Part shown: one piece after another, positions 6,472 through 14,615 of the stretch
Layout: every line of letters starts with the position of its first letter
How positions within the stretch are numbered: position 1 is the first letter of the stretch
DNA from: a bacterium
Lineage (GTDB): Bacteria; Elusimicrobiota; Elusimicrobia; Elusimicrobiales; UBA9959
Reading direction: 5' to 3'
Length of the DNA: 44,277 nucleotides
Assembly: GCA_021847485.1 (NCBI GenBank)
Contig: JAJZRA010000009.1
Coordinates: 1 to 44,277, forward strand
Notes under the pieces: generated by a model
The model's database searches: none
What the model was told of the DNA's origin: nothing
The model's input: the letters and a program-made list of their open reading frames with translations, nothing else
Position numbers and translations under genes: made by a program

Positions 6472-8094
6472 ATGCTGATAAAAGAACGGATCGAGGGCAT
6501 CTTCCCGGAGGCCGGGGAGATCCCGGCGGAGGCGCGCGTAACGCCGCTGGAGCAGAAGGACCACCTGATCGACGGCAGGATCAAGGCGTGGACCGGCCCC
6601 CGGCAGGAGGTCTACTCGCCGGTCTGCCTGCGCGGCAGGAAAGGCCCCGAGCGCGTGCGCCTGGGCTCCTACCCGCTGATGACCGAGAAGGAAGCCCTCG
6701 AGGCCCTCGACGCCGCGGCGAAGGCCTACGACGACGGCAAAGGTCTCTGGCCCACGCTCAGCGTCGAGGCGCGCATAGCCCACATGGAGGACTTCGTCTG
6801 GCGCATGAAGGAGAAGCGCGCCGAGGTGGTGAAACTGCTGATGTGGGAGATAGGCAAGTCCGCCGACGACTCCGCCAAGGAGTTCGACCGCACGGTGGAG
6901 TACATCTCCGACACGATCAACGCGCTCAAGGAGCTGGACCGCAATTCCTCGCGCCTTTCCATAACGCAGGGCATCATGGCGCAGATCAAGCGCTCGCCGC
7001 TGGGCGTGGTGCTGTGCATGGGCCCCTACAACTATCCCCTTAACGAGACCTTCACCACGCTGATCCCGGCGCTCCTGATGGGCAACACGGTGGTCTTCAA
7101 GCCGCCCAAGTACGGCGTGCTGCTGCACCGCCCGCTGCTGGAGGCCTTCCGCGACTCGTTCCCCAAGGGCGTAGTCAACACGCTTTACGGCCAGGGCCGC
7201 AGGATCATAGGCCCCATCATGAAGACCGGCAAGGTCAACGTGCTGGCGTTCATAGGTTCCAGCAAGGTGTCCGACGTCCTGCGCGTGCAGCACCCGGCGC
7301 CGCACCGCCTGCGCTGCGTGCTGGGCCTCGACGCCAAGAACGCCGGCATCGTGCTGCCCGACGCCGACATAGACCTCGCCGTGAGCGAGTGCATCACCGG
7401 CGCGCTCAGCTACAACGGCCAGCGCTGCACGGCCCTCAAGATCCTGTTCGTCCACCGCTCGGTGCAGAGCGAGTTCATCGAGAAGCTGGTCAACGGCATC
7501 GAGGCGGTGAAGCTGGGCATGCCGTGGGAGCCCAAGGTGAAGATAACCCCGCTGCCCGAGGCGGAGAAGCCGCCCTACCTCGCCGAGGTCATCGCCGACG
7601 CCAGGAAGCACGGCGCCAAGGTGATAAACGACTGCGGCGGCCTGACCAACGGGACCTTCGTCTACCCGGCCGTGGTCTACCCGGTGAGCCCGAAGATGCG
7701 CCTGTGGAGCGAGGAGCAGTTCGGCCCGGTGATCCCGGTGGTGCCGTTCAGCGACGTCAAGGAGCCGCTCAAATACGTCGTGGAATCCAACTTCGGCCAG
7801 CAGGTCAGCGTCTTCGGCAGGGACCCGGACACGATAGCCGCGATGACCGACACGCTGGTCAACCAGGTGTCGCGCGTCAACATCAACAGCCAGTGCCAGC
7901 GCGGCCCCGACGTGTTCCCGTTCACCGGCCGCAAGGACTCGGCGGAGGGCACGCTGTCCGTCTCCGACGCGCTGCGCGTCTTCTCGATCCGCTCGCTGGT
8001 GGCGGCCAAGGAATCCGACGCCAACAGGAAGCTGGTGCGCGGCATCCTGCGCGGCCGCAAGTCCAAGTTCCTCTCTACGGACTTCATCCTCTGA
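6472..8094 (+). CDS. GapN-like aldehyde dehydrogenase (NADP-dependent glyceraldehyde-3-phosphate dehydrogenase type)
   Basis: A 540-residue aldehyde dehydrogenase with the GapN-like C-terminal signature QRGPDVFPFTGRKDS and nucleophile Cys319 in GQRCTALK. EEQFGPVIPV is also conserved. Such enzymes oxidise glyceraldehyde-3-phosphate straight to 3-phosphoglycerate, making NADPH without ATP. The usual ELGGK motif holding the general-base Glu reads LGLDAKN (284-290), so that Glu is absent in an ungapped alignment. The start has a GGAGG site. It is followed after 1 bp by endonuclease III, with which it is probably cotranscribed. Confidence 0.82.
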   Translation: MLIKERIEGIFPEAGEIPAEARVTPLEQKDHLIDGRIKAWTGPRQEVYSPVCLRGRKGPERVRLGSYPLMTEKEALEALDAAAKAYDDGKGLWPTLSVEARIAHMEDFVWRMKEKRAEVVKLLMWEIGKSADDSAKEFDRTVEYISDTINALKELDRNSSRLSITQGIMAQIKRSPLGVVLCMGPYNYPLNETFTTLIPALLMGNTVVFKPPKYGVLLHRPLLEAFRDSFPKGVVNTLYGQGRRIIGPIMKTGKVNVLAFIGSSKVSDVLRVQHPAPHRLRCVLGLDAKNAGIVLPDADIDLAVSECITGALSYNGQRCTALKILFVHRSVQSEFIEKLVNGIEAVKLGMPWEPKVKITPLPEAEKPPYLAEVIADARKHGAKVINDCGGLTNGTFVYPAVVYPVSPKMRLWSEEQFGPVIPVVPFSDVKEPLKYVVESNFGQQVSVFGRDPDTIAAMTDTLVNQVSRVNINSQCQRGPDVFPFTGRKDSAEGTLSVSDALRVFSIRSLVAAKESDANRKLVRGILRGRKSKFLSTDFIL

Positions 8095-8095
8095 C

Positions 8096-8731
8096 ATGCC
8101 GAAGACCGACGTAAAAGCTCTGCTGAAGGCGCTGAAGAAGTCCTACCCGCGGGCCTGCTGCTCGCTGGACCACCGGAGCCCGTTCGAGCTGCTGGCCGCC
8201 ACCATACTCTCGGCGCAGTGCACCGACGAGCGGGTCAACCTGGTGACGCCGGCCCTGTTCAAGAAATACCCGGGCCCGGCGGAGATGGCCAAAGCCCCCC
8301 TCCAGGACCTGGAGCGGCTGGTGCATTCCACCGGCTTCTACAAGAACAAGGCGCTGTCGCTCAGGGAGGCCTCTCGCGGCATCGTCGAGAACTTCGGCGG
8401 CCGGGTGCCGAAGACGATGGACGAACTGCTGACGCTGCGCGGCGTGGCCCGCAAGACCGCCAACGTCGTGCTGGGCAGCGCCTACGGCATAGCGGCCGGC
8501 GTGGTCGTGGACACGCACGTCAAGCGCCTGGCCTTCCGGCTGGGGCTCACGAAAGAGACGGACCCCGGAAAGATAGAGCAGGACCTGATGAAGGCCGTAC
8601 CCCGCGAGGACTGGATCTGGTTCGCGCACGCGCTGGTGCTGCACGGCCGCGCGGTCTGCGACGCCCGCCGCCCGCTGTGCGGCGACTGCCCCGTGGCGGG
8701 GCTCTGCCCTAAGAAAGGAGTGGAACCGTGA
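8096..8731 (+). CDS. nth: Endonuclease III (DNA glycosylase/AP lyase)
   Basis: A 211-residue protein of normal family length. It has the helix-hairpin-helix LRGVARKTANVVLG with the catalytic Lys, the catalytic Asp in VVDTHVKRL, and a C-terminal 4Fe-4S cluster motif C-X6-C-X2-C-X5-C. It removes oxidised pyrimidines in base excision repair. The ATG lies 1 bp after the dehydrogenase stop, and its own stop overlaps the next gene (GTGA). Confidence 0.95.
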   Translation: MPKTDVKALLKALKKSYPRACCSLDHRSPFELLAATILSAQCTDERVNLVTPALFKKYPGPAEMAKAPLQDLERLVHSTGFYKNKALSLREASRGIVENFGGRVPKTMDELLTLRGVARKTANVVLGSAYGIAAGVVVDTHVKRLAFRLGLTKETDPGKIEQDLMKAVPREDWIWFAHALVLHGRAVCDARRPLCGDCPVAGLCPKKGVEP

Positions 8732-9003
8732 ACAAATACGAACTCTACATTATCGCCGGTTTCGTCGGAGGGGTCGCGCGAGGGCTCTCCAGCTACCTCA
8801 AGAACGTTAAGACCGGGAAAGCGGTCAAGTTCAACTATTCCTATTTCTTCACCACGGTCTTCTTCTCCGGCGTCCTCGGCGGCATCGCCGGGGCCCTGGC
8901 CGAGAGCGGCTGGAAGACGGCGTTCCTAGCCGGCTACGCCGGCATAGACTTCATCGAGAACGTCTACAAGTCCAGCCCGTTCGCCAAGCTGGCCAAGGCC
9001 TGA
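8728..9003 (+). CDS. Small glycine-rich membrane protein, unknown
   Basis: A 91-residue protein starting at a GTG that overlaps the nth stop, so it is translationally coupled. It has two or three hydrophobic, glycine-rich segments (IIAGFVGGVARG, FFTTVFFSGVLGGIAGALA, AFLAGYAGIDFI). The layout is reminiscent of small holin-like or phage-type membrane proteins, but I do not recognise a family. A terminator follows immediately. Confidence 0.7.
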   Translation: MNKYELYIIAGFVGGVARGLSSYLKNVKTGKAVKFNYSYFFTTVFFSGVLGGIAGALAESGWKTAFLAGYAGIDFIENVYKSSPFAKLAKA

Positions 9004-9014
9004 ACTCAGGGCAA

Positions 9015-9049
9015 AAGAAAAAGCCGCGCCACCCGGCGCGGCCTTCTTT
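9015..9049. terminator. Bidirectional intrinsic terminator
   Basis: GCCGCGCC, an ACCC loop and GGCGCGGC, flanked by an A-rich stretch on the left and TTCTTT on the right. It serves both the plus-strand nth unit and the converging GAF-PAS gene. Confidence 0.85.
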
Positions 9050-9061
9050 ACCGTAAGCGGT

Positions 9062-9916
9062 TCAGAGGTTGGTGATGTCCTGGAAGATGATCCCGGCGCC
9101 TATCACCTTGCCGTCCACGCCCTTGATGTTGATCGAGCTGTAGCCGACCACCTTCTTCTTGCCGTTGACCGTGCAGGTGAATTCCTGGCGGCGCACCGTC
9201 CTGCCCTGCTTGAGCACGTCGCCGATGGCCCCCACTATGTCCGGGCAGAGCTGGAACAGCTCCACCACCGGGCGGTTCAGGTACTCCTGGCCCACCTCGA
9301 AGATCTCGGAGGCCTTGGGGTTGAAGAAGATGACCTTGCCGGTAAGGTCGGCGCCGATGAAGCCGCCGGACAGGTTGTTGATCGTGCTCTCGCCCTTCAG
9401 GTTGAGCTGCTTGATCGTGGCCTCGAGCCGGCCTATATAGACGTCGCGCGCGGCGGCGGCGCAGATCAGCGCCGCGACCTTAAGCGCCTCCTCGGAGAAG
9501 GTTCCGGAGACCGAATTGACGAACTCGGCCACGCCGAGCAGCTCGCCGTTGGCCATCACCGGGACGGCCAGGACGTTCCGGGTCCGGAAGCCGGTGCCCT
9601 CGTCCACTTTCTTCGTGAACAGCGGGCTGTTGTCGGCGTCGTTGACGAGCACGGGCTCCTTGCGCTCGGCGCAGGCCCCGGCCACGCCCTGGTAGGAGAA
9701 GGCGACCCCCACGAGGTCTCCGCCCACGGGCCCGATGCTCTTGCGGAAGGTCAGGCGCCGCCGGGTTTCGTCCGCGTCGAAGAACGTGGCGGCGTGGCAG
9801 CCCAGCAGCGCGGCCCCGCGCCGCACCAGGAAATCCCAGACCGCGTCCTCGCCTTTGCCGCGCTCCGCGCCGAGGTCGCTGTCGAATTTTAGCAGCAGGT
9901 CGATGATGTCGCTCAT
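9062..9916 (-). CDS. GAF-PAS sensor protein without an output domain
   Basis: A 284-residue soluble protein. A GAF domain (about 25-170) includes FRTRNVLAVPVMANGELLGV. A PAS domain (about 180-284) starts at LSGGFIGADLTGKVIFFNP and ends GIIFQDITNL. No kinase, cyclase or DNA-binding domain follows, so it must signal by protein contact. The start at 9916 is chosen because it overlaps the amidase stop (ATGA) and has a GGAAGGGGAAG purine-rich site. The longer upstream frame lies in the amidase coding sequence. Confidence 0.82.
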   Translation of the reverse strand: MSDIIDLLLKFDSDLGAERGKGEDAVWDFLVRRGAALLGCHAATFFDADETRRRLTFRKSIGPVGGDLVGVAFSYQGVAGACAERKEPVLVNDADNSPLFTKKVDEGTGFRTRNVLAVPVMANGELLGVAEFVNSVSGTFSEEALKVAALICAAAARDVYIGRLEATIKQLNLKGESTINNLSGGFIGADLTGKVIFFNPKASEIFEVGQEYLNRPVVELFQLCPDIVGAIGDVLKQGRTVRRQEFTCTVNGKKKVVGYSSINIKGVDGKVIGAGIIFQDITNL

Positions 9917-11745
9917 TTCTTCCCCTTCCTGGGCCGGGGCGGGGCCTTGAAGAAGCCCAGCACGCCCTCGGCCATAGCGTCGGCCAGCTTTTCCTGGAAG
10001 GCCGGCGAGTTCAGCAGGGCCTCCTGGCGCGGCAGGATCATGTACGCGTTCTCCACCAGCGCGGCGGGCATCCACGTCATGCGCGCCACCAGGTAGTCGC
10101 CGTAGCGCAGCCCCTCGTCGGGGAGCGGGATGTCGCGCAGGTAGGCGCGGTGCACGGCGGCGGCCAGGTCGCGGCTGTGCCGCTGGTAATAATAGACCGA
10201 AAAACCGCGGGGCTGGGAGAACGGGTCCTCCCCGTCGCCTATGGCGTTGTTGTGGATGCTCAGGAACAGGTCCCCGCCCAGGTCCTTGGCCGCTTTGGGC
10301 CGGTCCGCCAGGTCGACGAACTCGTCGGCGGAACGGGTCAGCTTCACTTCGGCCCCGAGCCCGGCGAGCCTCTCGCGCAGCTTACCGGCGATGGCCAGGT
10401 TCAGGTCCACCTCGAAGGTCTCCAGCGGGCCCACCGCGCCGTCCAGCCGGCAGCGGGCCGAGGCGGGCAGCGCCGACCAGCGCACGCTGTGCAGCGGCGG
10501 CCGGCTGTTGTCGTCGCACTTCAGGTAAGGGGAATGGCCCGGGTCCAGCACCACCGTCACGCCGGAGAGCGGCTTGGGCCAGGTTAGCGACGGGCGCGGC
10601 GCCGAGCGCAGGTCCACCTGGAGGCCGCGGGAGGTGGTGGAATAGGCCACGTTGTAGCCCCATACTTCCCCGGCCGTCTCGAAATCGTACTGCACCACGC
10701 CCTGCGCCGCCTGGCGGAAGGCGACGTTCCGGACGAAGGCGTCGGAAGAGTCGTAGACGACGTAGTTGGTGTGGTTGTTGGAATAGTAGAGGGTAAGGCG
10801 CAGGCCGAACGGCGTCTCCTCCACGGCGTAAGGGACCTTCTCGTAGACGGTCACCAGCGCGGAGGAGCCGAAAGCGGTCTTCCTGAGCTTGACCGAGCCG
10901 GTCTCGGTCATGGACGGCCAGGCGGGCGCCGGCCCGGGCACCTGCTGCACCTTGGAGTCCTCCACCCAGCCGGCTTCGTCGCGGGAAAGGGCCACGCGCC
11001 GCAGGCCGTTCACCCTGCCGTCGGAGACGAGCTTCACCCCTTTCTGCAGGAACAGCATATAGCCGCCGTCGGGGGCGTCGCGCAGCACCACGGCGTCGGT
11101 GGAGGTCTCCAGCAGGTAGGGAGCGGCCAGGACGGTCACGCGGCCCCTGGCCCTGGCGGACGCGCCGCGGCCGAACAGGGCGGCCTTGAACCGAGCCGTC
11201 AGCGCGCAGTCGCGGCACTTGTCGGAGTAGGTCACGCGGTAGGAGCCGTAGTAGGCGCCCGAACCGGCCGGCGACTCGGTCATCGGCTCGTCCTTGAACA
11301 CGCCGGCCAGCGAGAAGACCGGCTGCCTGCCGGGCGTGCCGGTAGCGGCCACGCGCAGGTAGTCGCCCGGCGAGACCTCGGTATCGGAGGCGTAACCGGA
11401 GATCTCGAGCCTGAGCACGGAAGTGGACGGGAGCGGCAGGTCGGAAGCCAGCACGCGGATGCCGCGCTGCGCGGTAGTCCCGTCGGCCAGGCGGCCCTTG
11501 AAATAGAAGTCGCCCTCGGTCACCGGCAGGTACGCTATGAAGCCGCCGCCCTGGTCCACCTGCACCCGTTCCCCGTTGATCGTCAGCGCGGAGGTGGACG
11601 GCGAGACGTTGCCGAAAACGAAGGTCTTCTGCATGGGCGGCAGCTGGGCGCCCTCGGCGGGATAGACGAAAGTGATCTGCCCGGCCGAGGCCCGCGCGGC
11701 GGCCAGGGGCAGCAGGGCGCAGAGAAGGAAAGCTCTTAAGGTCAT
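9913..11745 (-). CDS. Large exported N-acetylmuramoyl-L-alanine amidase (Amidase_3)
   Basis: About 610 residues. A signal peptide (MTLRAFLLCALLPLAAARAS) leads into beta-rich and SH3-like regions of about 370 residues. The C-terminal Amidase_3 domain (about 385-600) has zinc ligands in VVLDPGHS, ETFEVDLNLAI and FLSIHNN, and the catalytic Glu in ALVENAYM. It cleaves MurNAc-L-Ala bonds in the periplasm. An insertion between the first His and the Glu carries CDDNSRPP and a second Cys. The start is uncertain: ATG 11745 or TTG 11757. It is coupled to the downstream GAF-PAS gene. Confidence 0.9.
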   Translation of the reverse strand: MTLRAFLLCALLPLAAARASAGQITFVYPAEGAQLPPMQKTFVFGNVSPSTSALTINGERVQVDQGGGFIAYLPVTEGDFYFKGRLADGTTAQRGIRVLASDLPLPSTSVLRLEISGYASDTEVSPGDYLRVAATGTPGRQPVFSLAGVFKDEPMTESPAGSGAYYGSYRVTYSDKCRDCALTARFKAALFGRGASARARGRVTVLAAPYLLETSTDAVVLRDAPDGGYMLFLQKGVKLVSDGRVNGLRRVALSRDEAGWVEDSKVQQVPGPAPAWPSMTETGSVKLRKTAFGSSALVTVYEKVPYAVEETPFGLRLTLYYSNNHTNYVVYDSSDAFVRNVAFRQAAQGVVQYDFETAGEVWGYNVAYSTTSRGLQVDLRSAPRPSLTWPKPLSGVTVVLDPGHSPYLKCDDNSRPPLHSVRWSALPASARCRLDGAVGPLETFEVDLNLAIAGKLRERLAGLGAEVKLTRSADEFVDLADRPKAAKDLGGDLFLSIHNNAIGDGEDPFSQPRGFSVYYYQRHSRDLAAAVHRAYLRDIPLPDEGLRYGDYLVARMTWMPAALVENAYMILPRQEALLNSPAFQEKLADAMAEGVLGFFKAPPRPRKGKK

Positions 11746-11821
11746 GAGGGGGTCCAAAGGGTCGTGTTTTCCAGGTTTTTAAAGAAAATGAAATAATAAT
11801 TTAATACCGGTCAGTTATGAT

Positions 11822-11832
11822 TATAATATATT
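11822..11832 (+). promoter_or_regulatory. -10 region close to the start of the LysM barrel gene
   Basis: TATAAT at 11822-11827 overlaps TATATT at 11827-11832. The ATG is at 11840 and no Shine-Dalgarno is present, so the transcript leader would be 0-6 nt. The -35 match is weak. This suggests leaderless or near-leaderless initiation. Confidence 0.5.
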
Positions 11833-11839
11833 CACGCCT

Positions 11840-13150
11840 ATGAAAGAATCGGCTCTGCTCCTCGTCGCTCTACTGGTCCTGGCCCCCTCCGGCGCCGGCG
11901 CGGCCGTCGATCTCACTTACCTGCGTCCCGGCGCGCGCGCCAACGCCATGGGCACGGCCTTCTCCACCGTTGAAGGCGATCCCTACGCCGTTTTCTACAA
12001 CCCGGCGAACCTGACCTCCCTGACCGAGCTCGAGACCCGCGTGGAGACCGCCCGCCGCCTCGCCCCCCTCCAGGAAGGCGAGGCGTCGCTGGCCTACATC
12101 CGCCCGGTGCCCGACACCGAGAACAAGGTGGCCGGGCTCGGCTACTACGCCGTGCGCCAGGGCGGCGGCTTCAGCTCCGACACGCTGACGATGGGCACCG
12201 GCAACCGCTCGGTCATCAAATATTTCCAGCAGCCCGTCTACTACGGCTCCTCTCTCAAGCTGATGAGCCTGCGCACCCCGGAGAAGGGCCACTTCGGGCT
12301 CGGCTTCGACGCCGGCGTGGCCATAGGCAGCGATTCCGGCCTGAGGACGGCCCTCGTCATGTCGGACTGGATGTTCGGGCTCGGGCGCTCGCTGACCACC
12401 ATCACGCTGGGCAACTCCTACAGGATCAAGAACACCCTCCTGCTGGCGGACCTGAAGGCGCGCGGCTCCTACTCCGAGATCTTCCTCGGCGCGGAACAGG
12501 ACCTCTTCAACGGCCTGGTCCAGGCGCGCGCCGGCAAAGGCATCTCGCTCGGCGGCGGCCGCTACCTGGCGCTGGGCCTGGGCGTCAACGTGCTGCCGTG
12601 GACGGTGGACCTCGCTTTCTCGGTGCCGTGGGCCGGCTACCACGAGAACTCCGGCTATTACGGCTTCAATTTCGGCTACCGCTTCGGCTCGAAGACCTAC
12701 AGCGAGAAGCTCGTAGGCGAAGCGTCGCGGGAGGCCGAGGCCCTGCGCTCCGAGATCGACGACCTGCGCGCCCAGCGCGTCACGCTGGAGAGCGCGGTGG
12801 CGGCCGCGCGCGTCAACAAGAACATGCTGGAGACCGACGTGACCGTGATGCAGGGCCGCCTGCGCGACATGGAGGCCAACCTTAAGGACCTCGAGCTGCA
12901 GGCCATCGAGGCCCAGTACCGCAAGGAAAAGCCCAAGCCGGTGAAGAAATACGTTCCACCGCCGCCGGAGCGCTGGCCCAAGCTGCACAAGACCGCCCCC
13001 GGCGAGACGCTGCGCTCAATCGCGGGCAAGTACTACGGCAATCCCAACCTCTGGGAGCGCATCTACGACGCCAACGAGAAGCACGTCTCCAAGGGCCTGC
13101 CGGTGGAAGGGTCCGTGCTGACCATCCCCCCGCCGCCGGCCGGTAAATAA
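11840..13150 (+). CDS. Outer-membrane beta-barrel protein (PorV/UPF0164-like) with coiled coil and LysM
   Basis: A 436-residue protein. The signal peptide ends GAGA. A barrel region (about 22-290) opens with the PorV/UPF0164-type motif GARANAMGTAFSTVEGD...YNPA and ends in aromatic-alternating strands (YYGFNFGYRFG). A coiled coil (about 300-365) follows, then a proline linker and a C-terminal LysM domain (about 385-430: APGETLRSIAGKYYG). The layout suggests an outer-membrane protein tethered to peptidoglycan. It leads an operon that continues into the pseudo-receiver gene after 3 bp. Confidence 0.82.
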   Translation: MKESALLLVALLVLAPSGAGAAVDLTYLRPGARANAMGTAFSTVEGDPYAVFYNPANLTSLTELETRVETARRLAPLQEGEASLAYIRPVPDTENKVAGLGYYAVRQGGGFSSDTLTMGTGNRSVIKYFQQPVYYGSSLKLMSLRTPEKGHFGLGFDAGVAIGSDSGLRTALVMSDWMFGLGRSLTTITLGNSYRIKNTLLLADLKARGSYSEIFLGAEQDLFNGLVQARAGKGISLGGGRYLALGLGVNVLPWTVDLAFSVPWAGYHENSGYYGFNFGYRFGSKTYSEKLVGEASREAEALRSEIDDLRAQRVTLESAVAAARVNKNMLETDVTVMQGRLRDMEANLKDLELQAIEAQYRKEKPKPVKKYVPPPPERWPKLHKTAPGETLRSIAGKYYGNPNLWERIYDANEKHVSKGLPVEGSVLTIPPPPAGK

Positions 13151-13153
13151 ACT

Positions 13154-14293
13154 ATGCCTCCTCCCGTACAGATCATCTGCGCCTCCGAGAAGGACCGGAC
13201 TTTCCTGCGCGGCGTCTTCGCCGCCCTGGGAGCGGAAGCGGTCTTCTCGGCGGACCTCAACGACGCGCTGGCCGTCCTGGAGAAGACCCGCCCCGCGGCC
13301 GTCTTCGTGGCCGACGGCGAGGAGCCGCCGCCCGAGGTCCAGCTGCGGGAGCTCAAGCGCGTGGCCCCGTTCCTGCCGGTGGTGCCGCTGCTCAAGCGCC
13401 GCGACGCCGGCCGCGCGGTGGAGCTGATGAAGGCCGGCGCGCTGGACTGCGCGCAGGCGCCCTGGACCGAGGAGGCCCTGCGCCCGCTATACCGCAAGGC
13501 CCTGCGCCTGACCGGCACCGCGGTCACGCTCGATTCCAACGCCCTGCGCTCGCGGCGCCGCTCGCTGGCCCTGGCGCTGGCCGCCTTCTTCGCCTTCGCG
13601 GGCTTCGCCGGAGGTTTCTATTACGGCTTCCGCCGCTTCTCGCCCAAGGCCCTGCAGCCGCACAGCTTCCTGCTGCCCTACGCCCATCCCACCGGCATAG
13701 TCATAAGGGACGGCTCGGCGCTGATCAGCGACTGGTACAGCCAGGCCGTCTACGAGCACAACCTGAAGAACTTCGGGATCAGGCGCGTGACCAGCCTGCC
13801 GGAGACCACGCCCGTGGCGATGACGGCCACGCCGGATTTCCTCTGGCTGGCCGGCACCGACGGCGTGCTGCAGAAGCGCCTGCTCGACGCCCGCTACACG
13901 CCGGTCACCAAGACCCCGCCGCTCTCCCCCCGGCCGGACAGCGTCTGCTACGACGGCCTCTACTACTGGACCGCGGACTCGCGCACCGGCAGGATCGTCA
14001 AGCGCATGCCCAACGATTCCCTGACCGAGCTGAAGTCCTTCGCCTATCCCGGCGGCAAGCTGAGCGCGCTGACCTGCGACAAGCGCTTCCTCTGGGCGGC
14101 CGACGGCTCGCTGAAGTCCGTGCTGAAGATGTCGCTGGACGACCCGGAGCGCGTCCTGTCCAGGACCGAGCTCAAGGCCTACTCGTCGCGCACGCTGAAG
14201 ATAACGGCCATGGCCGCCAGTGGCGGCAAGCTCTGGTTCGCCGGGGAGGACGGGGACCGCGCGCTGGTCTTCTTCGAGAATGAACCGAAATGA
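13154..14293 (+). CDS. Pseudo-receiver, transmembrane segment and extracytoplasmic beta-propeller
   Basis: A 379-residue protein. Residues 1-120 have the alternating fold of a receiver domain with an Asp in VFVADGEE. However the acidic pair and the conserved Lys are missing (SEKD and QAPW in those places), so it is probably not phosphorylated in the usual way. A membrane helix lies at about 136-158 after RSRRR. The rest contains repeated WD/NHL-like strands (SALISDWYSQAVY, DFLWLAGTDGVL, LYYWTADS, RFLWAADGS, KLWFAGEDG), read as a six-bladed propeller outside the cytoplasm. The function is unknown. The pairing could carry a signal across the membrane. Confidence 0.6.
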   Translation: MPPPVQIICASEKDRTFLRGVFAALGAEAVFSADLNDALAVLEKTRPAAVFVADGEEPPPEVQLRELKRVAPFLPVVPLLKRRDAGRAVELMKAGALDCAQAPWTEEALRPLYRKALRLTGTAVTLDSNALRSRRRSLALALAAFFAFAGFAGGFYYGFRRFSPKALQPHSFLLPYAHPTGIVIRDGSALISDWYSQAVYEHNLKNFGIRRVTSLPETTPVAMTATPDFLWLAGTDGVLQKRLLDARYTPVTKTPPLSPRPDSVCYDGLYYWTADSRTGRIVKRMPNDSLTELKSFAYPGGKLSALTCDKRFLWAADGSLKSVLKMSLDDPERVLSRTELKAYSSRTLKITAMAASGGKLWFAGEDGDRALVFFENEPK

Positions 14294-14597
14294 CCTCCTG
14301 ATCCCCGCGATAGTGCGAGCCTCGCCGGAGCGGCCGGAGCTCTGGGGCCGCCTCGCTTCGCTCTCCCCCCAGGAGGCGGAACTGATAACCCAGTTCGCGC
14401 TGCCGGCCGGCAGAGTGGTGACCCTTTCCTTCGAGTTCGCCGGGGAGAAGTTCGAGGACGTGCGGGCCAGGGTGACCCGGGCGCCGCGCGATCCCGACGG
14501 CTACTACGCCTGCGCGCTCGCCTTCCTGGACGCCGGCCAGCGCGACGGGCTGCGGGCCGCGGTCCTGCGGGTCTCGCCGTTTTCCCCCCCGCGCTAA
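14280..14597 (+). CDS. PilZ-like small protein
   Basis: A 105-residue protein whose start overlaps the end of the preceding gene by 14 nt. The pattern LSPQEAELITQFALPAGRVVTLSFEF, then a beta strand and YYACALAFLDA, resembles the PilZ beta-barrel fold that binds cyclic di-GMP. The canonical RxxxR ligand motif is not clear, so it may be a non-binding PilZ relative. The frame extends further upstream, but only inside the neighbour. Confidence 0.5.
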   Translation: MNRNDLLIPAIVRASPERPELWGRLASLSPQEAELITQFALPAGRVVTLSFEFAGEKFEDVRARVTRAPRDPDGYYACALAFLDAGQRDGLRAAVLRVSPFSPPR

Positions 14598-14603
14598 AAG
14601 AGA

Positions 14604-14609
14604 TACAAT
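14604..14609 (+). promoter_or_regulatory. TACAAT -10 box six bases before a start codon
   Basis: TACAAT is followed by CTAGGC and then the ATG at 14616. With a start site about seven bases after the -10 box, transcription would begin at or next to the A of the ATG. No correctly spaced Shine-Dalgarno is seen. Confidence 0.5.
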
Positions 14610-14615
14610 CTAGGC

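Noticed and set aside
4545-6584. 679-codon minus-strand frame opposite the double peptidase gene
   Set aside because: It is a GC-rich shadow: low-complexity Gly/Val/Arg/Ala composition, no motifs, and the plus strand holds clear peptidase domains. The same holds for other long antisense frames such as 6445-8097, 20962-22668, 25243-27042, 34593-36635 and 41319-43691.
9062-10075. Longer GAF-PAS protein
   Set aside because: The first 53 residues are an off-frame reading of the amidase. The ATG at 9916 overlaps the amidase stop and has a purine-rich ribosome site.
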